Assembly: GCF_040706615.1 (NCBI RefSeq)
Contig: NZ_JAPDRF010000001.1
Location: 62,001 to 126,000, forward strand
Direction of reading: 5' to 3'
DNA length: 64,000 nt
Origin: Lentisalinibacter sediminis
GTDB lineage: Bacteria > Pseudomonadota > Gammaproteobacteria > Steroidobacterales > Woeseiaceae
Shown: one piece after another, positions 43,123-50,513 of the stretch
Layout of the letters: each line of letters starts with the position of its first letter
Position numbering within the stretch: position 1 is the first letter of the stretch
Notes under the pieces: model-generated
What the model was told of the DNA's origin: nothing
The model's database searches: none
Seen by the model: the letters and a program-made list of their open reading frames with translations, nothing else
Made by a program: the position numbers and the translations under genes

Positions 43123-44091
43123 TCAGTTTGCCCTCGACTGAGAGGATGCAAAAAAGGCAATGAGGCGAGCTGCGACCGTATTTGGCCTTTCGGGGAGCAG
43201 AGCGTGCCCAGTGTTCGGCAACTCGAAGTACGTGACTTGATCACCTAGCTGATCGGCAAGAAGCCGACCTGCATCATCAGGCGGAGCGATGAAATCTTCC
43301 GCCGGCTGGATCAGCAGAATAGGCTTGCTGCCAGCCGCAAGAAAATCCACGTTGGGATTTTCCGCTGCGAAACCTTGCGCTAACGCAGCAGGCGTGTTCC
43401 AACCGTAGAGCCATACACTCGCGTCGCCGCCCGGTGCGAAAAATGCTTTCTCGATGAACGGAAGGCGCGCTTGGTCATCCTGAGTGAGGAAGATCGCCAA
43501 GAGCGTATTCCGCTGGTCGGGAGTCAGTGGCTTCTGACCGCCTGCGGCCAAAAGTGTCACGTCGGAAACGTTGTCCGGATGTAATGTCGCGAAGCTACGT
43601 GCCACGCGGTTTCCGAAAGCATGGCCGACGAAATGTGCTTGTTCGATCCCTAACGTATCCAACACCTGCTTGATGTCGCTGACCAGCGTTTGCAGCGTTA
43701 CAACGCCTGGAGTGATGTCACCGGTGCTCTTACCAATCCCCCGGGGTTGGATCAGGGCTACCTGATAGCCTGCCCGGACCAAGCGAGTCGTAAGATTCGA
43801 ACCGAAGTCCTCGGTGAAGTCCTCAACACCACGACCGAGCGATGGGAGTAGAACGACGTACTCACCGCGTTCAGCACGCTTGTTGGGACCGTAGACACGG
43901 ACATGGGACTTGTAGCCATCAAAGCGCGTGACCAGTTGCTCGCTGACCAAGAAGTCGTCTGCTGATTTTGCATGAGCGGCACCCGAGTCGAGAAAGCTCG
44001 ACCCGAAAAACGTCACTACCAAGAGAAGAAGCAGACAATTCAGAATCTCGGTTCTATGCTGCTCTATCTCGGAATTTCGTTGATACTTCAT
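43123..44091 (-). CDS. exported alpha/beta hydrolase-fold protein with Ala at the nucleophile position
   Basis: A 322-residue protein with a signal or anchor helix (CLLLLLVVTFFGSSFL). The fold is clear: VVLLPSLGRGVEDF, the loop QPRGIGKS, the strand-turn-helix element AHFVGHAFGNRVARSF near residue 168 and a C-terminal NTGHALLPERP with the catalytic-type His. At the nucleophile elbow the motif is GHAFG, with Ala in place of Ser. Either the protein is a non-catalytic relative or another residue serves. It lies between repeat copies 1 and 2. Confidence 0.8.
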   Translation of the reverse strand: MKYQRNSEIEQHRTEILNCLLLLLVVTFFGSSFLDSGAAHAKSADDFLVSEQLVTRFDGYKSHVRVYGPNKRAERGEYVVLLPSLGRGVEDFTEDFGSNLTTRLVRAGYQVALIQPRGIGKSTGDITPGVVTLQTLVSDIKQVLDTLGIEQAHFVGHAFGNRVARSFATLHPDNVSDVTLLAAGGQKPLTPDQRNTLLAIFLTQDDQARLPFIEKAFFAPGGDASVWLYGWNTPAALAQGFAAENPNVDFLAAGSKPILLIQPAEDFIAPPDDAGRLLADQLGDQVTYFELPNTGHALLPERPNTVAARLIAFFASSQSRAN

Positions 44092-44194
44092 CGGACACCT
44101 CTGCCGCCGATACGCGGTTTCCTATTTATGGATTACCTGCTCAGCCAATGCATACCAACCGCACTGCGATCTCGCGTCATTCGAGGAGGCATCC

Positions 44195-44317
44195 ATGACT
44201 CTTGCAGGGCTTGAGTCGCGAGCGTTTGCGGCTAATTCTCACGAAGTCCGAGAACAATTCCGCATAAGCAGAAAGCACCATAGAACAACGAGAATTGTTA
44301 TTCGGAAAATTACTTAG
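44195..44317 (+). CDS. possible 40-residue basic peptide
   Basis: A short frame with GAGGAGG seven bases before the ATG. The peptide (MTLAGLESRAFAANSHEVRE, then QFRISRKHHRTTRIVIRKIT) is strongly basic at its end. It is in a long gap between the alpha/beta hydrolase and repeat copy 2. The ribosome-binding site is the only support. Nothing else in 44092-44514 looks coding. Confidence 0.3.
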   Translation: MTLAGLESRAFAANSHEVREQFRISRKHHRTTRIVIRKIT

Positions 44318-44514
44318 AAATTGCAGGTCGGCTTGAGTCGGAAGCGGTCATTTTATCGCAAGCGGCTTTAGGTTAGATGTCTCGGTCGAAAATGCGAATA
44401 TTTCGTAAGGGAAAACATCTTTCGGGAAGAGGAGGGCGAACGCGATTTCGGGATGCGTGACCTCGATATCAACCAAAAAATTAACCAGCCACAAAACAAA
44501 AGTGCGTCATTGCT

Positions 44515-44760
44515 GGTGCGTCACGGTGCGACATTGGTCGTTTTCGGCTTGGAACGGGCAAGAACAGGTATCGGGCCAGATCCCGCCGGTCGCGCATCCC
44601 CATGACATTCCTGCCAATATAGTCACATGAATAATTGCCCACATCGCCGAGAAATACAGGTTGCGCCGATGATGGATTGGACGGAAGGAATCTAAATAAA
44701 TATTTAGGATCAGCGGCTTACGGATTCAGTCTATCGTGAAGTCGCACCGATGTCGCTCCC
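44515..44760 (+). repeat. dispersed MITE-like repeat, copy 2 (full length)
   Basis: The left end GGTGCGTCACGGTGCGACAT and the right end, read on the minus strand as GGGAGCGACATCGGTGCGAC, are imperfect inverted repeats. Size and inner blocks (CACATGAATAATTGCCCACA, GATGATGGATTGGACGGAAG) match copy 1. Matching bases also occur just past the right end (TGTTTTC) in copies 1 to 3, so the exact boundary is uncertain. Confidence 0.75.
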
Positions 44761-44819
44761 TGTTTTCAGTCTTTTTGCCACGAAATTCGGGTTGCACCCG
44801 CGACCAGAATCTCTGCTTG

Positions 44820-45152
44820 CTATGCAGCCTGGTTCCCGAGTTCACTGAGCTTGTCGAGCGTATCGGGGAACTTTCTTACCATTAAGATCAGTGCAGCAGC
44901 CTGGGCATTGGGGCGAGCCCGTCCCTGTTCCCAGTTTTCCAGGGTGCGAGTAGAAACCCGCAGACGCCGGGCGAACACGGCACGGGAGACGTTCAGACGT
45001 TCCCGGGTTTCGCGGATCAGTTCGGCGTCCACTTCCAGCGGGGGCAGATCTTCGACCTCGTGCGAGCGGAGCGTGATCTTGCCCTCTCGTTCGCGCCGCA
45101 TGGCATCGACGCCCTCCATCAGTTCGTCGAACAACTTGCGCTTCTTGGTCAT
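44820..45152 (-). CDS. HigA-type antitoxin / XRE helix-turn-helix protein
   Basis: A 110-residue protein with a C-terminal XRE-type helix-turn-helix (LIRETRERLNVSRAVFARRL then RVSTRTLENWEQGRARPNAQAA, about residues 44-90). The N-terminus (KKRKLFDELMEGVDAMRRER) is the toxin-binding helix of HigA2/NadS-like antitoxins. Its ATG overlaps the toxin stop (ATGA), and the toxin-first order is that of higBA. It should repress its own promoter and neutralise the toxin. Confidence 0.88.
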   Translation of the reverse strand: MTKKRKLFDELMEGVDAMRREREGKITLRSHEVEDLPPLEVDAELIRETRERLNVSRAVFARRLRVSTRTLENWEQGRARPNAQAAALILMVRKFPDTLDKLSELGNQAA

Positions 45153-45475
45153 GATTGCTGCCTCCTGGCGTCGAGCTCGGCATGGATGGCCATTCTCAGT
45201 GCTCTTTTCTCATCGGTCGTAAGATCGGTTACCTCGTTCTTTCCGTAAATCGTGAAGAACCAGATCTGGTGAGCGCTTGTGAAACAGTAGTAGATGATTC
45301 TCAATCCGCCACGCTCACCTTTGCCGCGTCGGGCGTCTTCCCAGCGGATCTTCCGAAAGCCGTCCGTGCCCGGTATCCGGTCCATACTCGTGTTTCCCAG
45401 GAGAACGTAGAACCCCCACATCTCAAATGCTTCGAACTTCGCAGTCACGGTGGGCCTTGCACAGCGCATCAGCAT
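45149..45475 (-). CDS. RelE/HigB-type toxin
   Basis: About 108 residues from the ATG at 45475. The C-terminal two thirds match the RelE/HigB2 family: IPGTDGFRKIRWEDARRGKG, GGLRIIYYCF and IWFFTIYGKNEVTDLTTDEK. The N-terminus (MLMRCARPTVTAKFEAFEMW) is shorter and unlike family members, where an extra helix comes before IPGT, so part may have been lost. GAGG lies at proper distance before the ATG. If active it would cut mRNA at the ribosome. Confidence 0.8.
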   Translation of the reverse strand: MLMRCARPTVTAKFEAFEMWGFYVLLGNTSMDRIPGTDGFRKIRWEDARRGKGERGGLRIIYYCFTSAHQIWFFTIYGKNEVTDLTTDEKRALRMAIHAELDARRQQS

Positions 45476-45515
45476 CAAGGTAGCCTCAACAAAAAGAGTC
45501 CGCTAGAGGACCGTC

Positions 45516-45944
45516 ATGCGCACGAGAACATTCTTCATCACCTTAATGGCTTGCTCGGGTATTGCCCTGTTTACTGCCTGTGGTGACACCGTCCCCGGAG
45601 ACGGAATTGACGCCAGCGAGCAAGTACGAAGCCAGTTGCCGCAAGACTTTCCCGAAGACGTTCCTGTTTATCCGGGAATGGCCGCGCCAGATGTTACCCG
45701 GCTGGGGGACGGCTTCGAGGTGAGCGGGGCTACCGGCGACAGCCTGGAGCAGGTCCACGCCTTCTACACGGACTCCCTTGAGAAGCACGGTTGGAGCCTT
45801 ATCGAGGCACTCTCCGAAACCAGCGCGCCAGGGGCGCGTGTCTATCATTACGAGAAGAATGACCGTGGTATTACCGTGGTGGCGGGCATCGAGGGCGACC
45901 GTACAGTGATCGAGACAGCCTACAAGACAGAGCCGATATATTAG
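45516..45944 (+). CDS. hypothetical lipoprotein
   Basis: A 142-residue lipoprotein with signal MRTRTFFITLMACSGIALFTAC. The mature domain (DFPEDVPVYPGMAAPDVTRL, then VSGATGDSLEQVHAFYTDSLEKHGW...) has the layout of small periplasmic proteins in which VPVYPGA is followed by a helix with FYxxxLxxxGW. Function is unknown. It lies divergent from the HigBA-type pair, 40 bp away, and upstream of another exported hypothetical. Confidence 0.7.
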   Translation: MRTRTFFITLMACSGIALFTACGDTVPGDGIDASEQVRSQLPQDFPEDVPVYPGMAAPDVTRLGDGFEVSGATGDSLEQVHAFYTDSLEKHGWSLIEALSETSAPGARVYHYEKNDRGITVVAGIEGDRTVIETAYKTEPIY

Positions 45945-46098
45945 GTGAGAGTACGAGGGGTAACTCTCCCGGAACATCGGTCAACCGGTACTATCAGCCA
46001 TGCGGGGGGCGCTCCGAAGAATAACCGGGCTCGATTTCCGGCAATCGGTGCTGCAGCACGAGAGTCCCGCAGGCTCGCTGAGTGAAGGAGGTAATGGT

Positions 46099-47394
46099 GT
46101 GAAAACCACTCGTATCGCGGTCGTACTCCTCTTGTGCCTTGCCGGCTTTCCTGCGCACTCAGATCTCAAGGCTCCGTCTTGCGAGCGGATAGAGGGATGG
46201 GCCGGGCAATACGATGCCGGCGATCGATGGCAGGTCACTCCATATGTGCGTATCGCCGGGATTACCCGCGATGAGCACATGGAGCCGCTGTTCGGCCAGT
46301 CATTATTGAAATGGTCGAGCGAGGACTTCGCGACGTTCAATGAGCGAATCGCTACCTGCCGAAATGAAGCGCAGCAGCAACAGCGGTTTGCGGCAATCCC
46401 CGTCTTGAATAATGCCCGCCGCGCCGTGTTTAACGCAGCCGGATACGTCGAGCGAATAGACAAATCTATCGACAAAGCCGGCGATGCTGTGAGGGAACTT
46501 ATCGGTCTGCCCGACTCTGCAAAGAAGAAGGAGGCCATTCACCAGGCAGAAAGGAGTCTGAAAGGCAGGTTCGACCGCCGCAAGCTGAGCGGCCTGCCTC
46601 AGCATGCCCAGGCGAGCATCTCGGCGATCGACGATGCGAGGCGATACCTGCCCGTAGATTACGTGGACAAGTACGCCGCTCGGCTGTCCGAGGAGTATCG
46701 GGCTCAATCGAAGCCCGCGCCACAGGAGTCGGACACCAGTACCGCGAGCGGCAATAACACCCGGAACGCGAAGGGCGCAGGCCTAGAGCTGGATCCCCCA
46801 ACCATCGCCGCAGGTCCGGACCTGCGGCGTACGCGGTTCGAGGGAGTCCATCTCGGCATGCATCCTGAGCAAGCGATCGCTCACTTGAAGGAAAAGGGTT
46901 ACGAGGTGGAGCGCCGTTCTACCAGCCTGCTCAGGCTCAGTCCTGTCAAGAAATACCCCGTGGACGCCGTCACCCTGTCAATCGATGAGGTCACGCCGTT
47001 CCCGGGAGGAAAAATGACAAAAGAGGAGAGTCGAGCCTATCAGACAAGCCTCGCCATCGATGCGTTGAAGACCAAGAAATTCAATATCGAGATTTTTGAG
47101 GGACAGCTCGCTCGCCTGACGGTTTCCGGATCGAGTCTCGAGGAGGTCGATACTCTAAGGGCTGAGACAGTTCGGAAATTGGGGAAGCCTCACAAAGAAC
47201 GGGGAAGAGAGGGCGGCGGCTACTGGAGCCTGATCTACTACGAGAACCCGTCCGAGATTACGGAAGCGGACCTGCAACTGGACATCGGTTACCGCAGGGC
47301 CCAGTACACGGACTTGCTTGAAGGTGAGAACAAGCCATACGCAACGGTCAATTACTCGATATTGGTGTGCAAGGTGTATCCCGAGTGCCTTTGA
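46099..47394 (+). CDS. hypothetical exported protein
   Basis: A 431-residue protein from the GTG at 46099 (GGAGG before it), with a signal peptide VKTTRIAVVLLLCLAGFPAHS. An N-terminal helical region (about 20-200) contains CERIEGWAGQYDAG and paired cysteines, followed by a polar linker (APQESDTSTASGNNT) and a C-terminal domain with FEGVHLGMHPEQAIAHLKEK, a pattern seen in periplasmic proteins with SmpA-like or tetramer-type folds. I cannot name the family. It follows the lipoprotein on the same strand and may work with it. Confidence 0.65.
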   Translation: MKTTRIAVVLLLCLAGFPAHSDLKAPSCERIEGWAGQYDAGDRWQVTPYVRIAGITRDEHMEPLFGQSLLKWSSEDFATFNERIATCRNEAQQQQRFAAIPVLNNARRAVFNAAGYVERIDKSIDKAGDAVRELIGLPDSAKKKEAIHQAERSLKGRFDRRKLSGLPQHAQASISAIDDARRYLPVDYVDKYAARLSEEYRAQSKPAPQESDTSTASGNNTRNAKGAGLELDPPTIAAGPDLRRTRFEGVHLGMHPEQAIAHLKEKGYEVERRSTSLLRLSPVKKYPVDAVTLSIDEVTPFPGGKMTKEESRAYQTSLAIDALKTKKFNIEIFEGQLARLTVSGSSLEEVDTLRAETVRKLGKPHKERGREGGGYWSLIYYENPSEITEADLQLDIGYRRAQYTDLLEGENKPYATVNYSILVCKVYPECL

Positions 47395-47456
47395 TCGGAG
47401 GTCGATCCGGTCGGCGCGATGGCCAAGCCGTTAGGGAAACGGCACTTGTGCAAGAC

Positions 47457-47595
47457 TAGCCACATGAATGTGCCCGCATCGCCGAGAAAACCAGGTTGCG
47501 CCGATGATGGATTGGACGGAAGGAATCTGAATAGCGATTCGATATACGCCGCTTATGTATCCAGTGTATCGGCAGGTCGCACGAAAGTCGCCCCC
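47457..47595 (+). repeat. dispersed MITE-like repeat, copy 3 (5' truncated)
   Basis: Matches the inner and right parts of copies 1 and 2 (TAGCCACATGAAT, CATCGCCGAGAAA, GATGATGGATTGGACGGAAG, then GGTCGCACGAAAGTCGCCCC at the right end). The left terminal repeat is absent. It fills most of the gap 47395-47700 before the MocR-type gene. Confidence 0.7.
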
Positions 47596-47700
47596 GTTTT
47601 CTGCGAGAATCGCGTGGATACTCGACTTGCTCCTTGCAGCCGGACGCCACTCAATGTCGAAATTCAGGTAGAACTACTCAGTACGTGATCTTCCTCCGGG

Positions 47701-49539
47701 GTGCGAGTTGTGACTCAAGTACTGATCTATCTCGACAAAGACAGCCGTCTGAGCCTGCAGACCCAGATACGCCAGCGTCTCGTCGAGGGGATCGTTCTCG
47801 GATCGCTTCCTGCCGGGAAGAGGCTTCCCTCGTCGCGCAAGCTCGCGAAACAACTCGGCGTCTCTAGGAACACGGTCGTTGCCGTCTTCGAGAAGCTGAT
47901 TGCCGACGGATATGTCGAGAGCCGGCAACGGAGCGGGCTGTTCGTAGCAGAATCATGGCGGGAGAGCCGGGTATTACCGACAGACGCCAACGAGACCGAG
48001 TCGGAAGCCGAACTGCTGGTTTGGCGAAACCGCCTGGAGGTGGTTTCTGTCACAAACCGTAGCGATCGGGACTACTCGAATTGGACCGAATCTCCCTTCC
48101 CGTTCTTGGACGGAAAGTTCGATGCTTCCCTCTTTCCTCTGGCAGAGTGGCGCGAAGCTAGCAAGCATGCCTTGAGCGTCGCGGACGTCGAGCAATGGTC
48201 CACCAGCAGCGGTGACGCCGACGACGAACAGCTGATCGAGCAGATCCGCACGAAGTTTCTTACCCGGCGGGCCATCAACGCGAGACCCGAGCAGATCCTC
48301 ATAACCCTGGGCACGCAGAACAGCTTTTATATCATTGCCCAACTCCTTGCGGATGAGCGGAGTTCTGTCGCAATCGAGGAACCCGGCAATTTCCGCATGC
48401 GTAATCTCGTCGAAGAGCGTGGTGCGCGGATAATGTCCCAACCCGTCGATGCCGAGGGCATCACGGTCGGTCCTCACCTCGCCGACTGCGATTTGGTCTA
48501 CACCACACCGAGCCACCAGATTCCGACTGCCGTGACGATGTCTCCCACTCGCCGAAGGGAGCTGGTGGCGGCCGCGAGGAAGTACGATTTCCTGATCGTC
48601 GAGGACGATTACGAATGCGAGATCAACTATCTGGATCAACCACAGCCGGCGCTACGGAGCATGGATTCCGGGGACCGTGTGATCTATGTCGGCGAACTCT
48701 CCAAACTGCTCTCGCCGGGGATTCGCCTTGGCTTCATCGTCGCGAACGAGGCGTTCATAGGTCGAGCTCGTGACCTCAGGCACGCGATGTTCAATCACCC
48801 GCCGCGCAACAATCAGCGTGCCGCCGCCTTTCTTCTGTCCACAGGCAGTTACGAAGCGGCGTTGCGTAGGCTAAGCCGCACTCTATACCAGCGCCGCATC
48901 GCACTACGGGACGCCTTGTCCAACATGCGAGGTGTACCACTGCAGATTTCGCCGGAAGTCGGGGGCACCACCTATTGGGTGAAGGCGCCGAGACAGTTCA
49001 ATGTCCGGTACTTCATCGATGAGGCCGCGAAGCACGGCATCCTTCTCGAGCCGGTGGAGCGATACTACTCCAATCCGACAAATGCCGAGAACTGCTTTCG
49101 CATGGGCGTGACGAGTATCCCGGAGGAACGCATTGTCCCGGGCGTACGAAGGCTGGTGGAACTGATTCGCTATCTGGTGCGCGACCAGGTGGAGCACCTC
49201 GAGTCGGCCGCCGGACTGTGGCTGCGCGGCGACGCATTGGAACAGACAATGGCCGGGGCGACAGTCCTGTACCGGGAGGTGTACGGGACGCTTTGCACGA
49301 TTCGGCTGCACCCGGACGGCAGGATGACTGGTCAGATGGACGACGCCTCTGGTGACCGGGACAGCGGGGCCTGGCGCACGGACGGAGAACGCTTCTACCG
49401 ACGCTGGGACCGCTGGAATTATGCCGCCGAGGCAGGCTATTACATTGTGATCGATGGCGATCAGATCAAGTATTTCAACAGTGATCGCCAGATTGTCGAC
49501 ACGGCGGTCATCCGCCTCGCCGGTGAGCCGGCAGCCTGA
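47701..49539 (+). CDS. MocR-type regulator (GntR helix-turn-helix fused to aminotransferase) with extra C-terminal domain
   Basis: A protein of up to 612 residues. The N-terminal GntR domain (about 10-85) has AGKRLPSSRKLAKQLGVSRN and EKLIADGYVESRQRSG. The aminotransferase-like domain (about 120-490) keeps the PLP lysine at about residue 335 (YVGELSKLLSPGIRLGF), as in PdxR/MocR regulators. About 110 further residues follow (GLWLRGDALEQTMAGATVLY ... GAWRTDGERFYRRWDRWNY), absent from standard MocR; their pattern resembles small beta-barrel DUF995-like domains. GTG at 47701 or 47710. It heads a same-strand cluster and probably controls it. Confidence 0.85.
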   Translation: MRVVTQVLIYLDKDSRLSLQTQIRQRLVEGIVLGSLPAGKRLPSSRKLAKQLGVSRNTVVAVFEKLIADGYVESRQRSGLFVAESWRESRVLPTDANETESEAELLVWRNRLEVVSVTNRSDRDYSNWTESPFPFLDGKFDASLFPLAEWREASKHALSVADVEQWSTSSGDADDEQLIEQIRTKFLTRRAINARPEQILITLGTQNSFYIIAQLLADERSSVAIEEPGNFRMRNLVEERGARIMSQPVDAEGITVGPHLADCDLVYTTPSHQIPTAVTMSPTRRRELVAAARKYDFLIVEDDYECEINYLDQPQPALRSMDSGDRVIYVGELSKLLSPGIRLGFIVANEAFIGRARDLRHAMFNHPPRNNQRAAAFLLSTGSYEAALRRLSRTLYQRRIALRDALSNMRGVPLQISPEVGGTTYWVKAPRQFNVRYFIDEAAKHGILLEPVERYYSNPTNAENCFRMGVTSIPEERIVPGVRRLVELIRYLVRDQVEHLESAAGLWLRGDALEQTMAGATVLYREVYGTLCTIRLHPDGRMTGQMDDASGDRDSGAWRTDGERFYRRWDRWNYAAEAGYYIVIDGDQIKYFNSDRQIVDTAVIRLAGEPAA

Positions 49540-49605
49540 CTGGCCCAATCGGCCATCCCCAACTGGACCTATGTATATCGCCCCCGGCGGGCTAGCTTCG
49601 TGTGT

Positions 49606-50478
49606 ATGAGCACCATAGCAGTAGCCGGGTTGCAGCTCACCGGTGGCAATGGCGACAACATGGACCTCATGGCCCAGGAGATCGATGCGGCAATGCGACG
49701 ATTTCCCTGGATCGAGATGATCGTTGCCGCCGAACTGAACTGCTGCGGCACGAATGCCGAGACCGCCGAGCCGATGCCCGGCCCGCGTGAGCAGCGGTTT
49801 TGCGAGATTGCCGACCGACACTCGATCTGGCTCATTCCCGGCTCGATGTTCGAGGCTGCCGATGGTGCGGCCTTCAACACGGTCCCGGTGATCGACCCGC
49901 ACGGCAATGTTGTCGGGCGCTATCGCAAGCAGTTCCCGTGGCTGCCCTATGAGAAGGATACGAAGCCCGGGCAAGAGTCTTTCGTCTTCGAAGTCCCCGG
50001 CGTCGGCTGCTTCGGGATTTCGAACTGCTACGACATGTGGATTCAGGAGACCTTGCGGACACTGACCTGGATGGGTGCCGAAGTCATTCTTCATCCCAGT
50101 CTCACAAGCACTATAGACCGGGCGGCCGAGCATTGCATCATCAGGGCGAGCGCCGCGATGTACCAATGCTATTTCTTCGACGTCAATCTCGGACCATCGG
50201 TGGGTTGCGGGCAATCCCTGATCGCCGGCCCCGGTGGCGAGGTCATCTACGAAGCGGGCCGGGGGCGGGAGATCATACCGCTCAAGCTCGACCTCGGGCA
50301 TGTGCGAGACGTAAGACGCCACGGCTGGCACAACCTCGGCCAGCCTCTGAAGAGCTTCCGCGATTGCGGGATCGAGTTCCCACCGTATACGCAGGGCTAT
50401 GCATCGGCATCACTCGAAGCCCTGGGTCCGCTCGAAATGCCGGGCCGCGGGATCGGAGACCCGAAACGGTCTTCATGA
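49606..50478 (+). CDS. nitrilase-superfamily carbon-nitrogen hydrolase
   Basis: A 290-residue hydrolase with the Glu-Lys-Cys triad visible as E43 (IVAAELNCCG), K108 (YRKQFPWLPYEK) and C141 (ISNCYDMWIQE). It should hydrolyse a nitrile, amide or carbamoyl compound in the cytoplasm. The Trp after CYDM replaces the Arg common in nitrilases, which hints at a distinct substrate pocket. ATG at 49606 gives the standard N-terminus STIAVAGLQL. It lies between the MocR-type gene and the TonB receptor, all on the plus strand. Confidence 0.88.
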   Translation: MSTIAVAGLQLTGGNGDNMDLMAQEIDAAMRRFPWIEMIVAAELNCCGTNAETAEPMPGPREQRFCEIADRHSIWLIPGSMFEAADGAAFNTVPVIDPHGNVVGRYRKQFPWLPYEKDTKPGQESFVFEVPGVGCFGISNCYDMWIQETLRTLTWMGAEVILHPSLTSTIDRAAEHCIIRASAAMYQCYFFDVNLGPSVGCGQSLIAGPGGEVIYEAGRGREIIPLKLDLGHVRDVRRHGWHNLGQPLKSFRDCGIEFPPYTQGYASASLEALGPLEMPGRGIGDPKRSS

Positions 50479-50513
50479 ACTCGGAAAAATCTACTGGATA
50501 GTGGGGAATCGCC

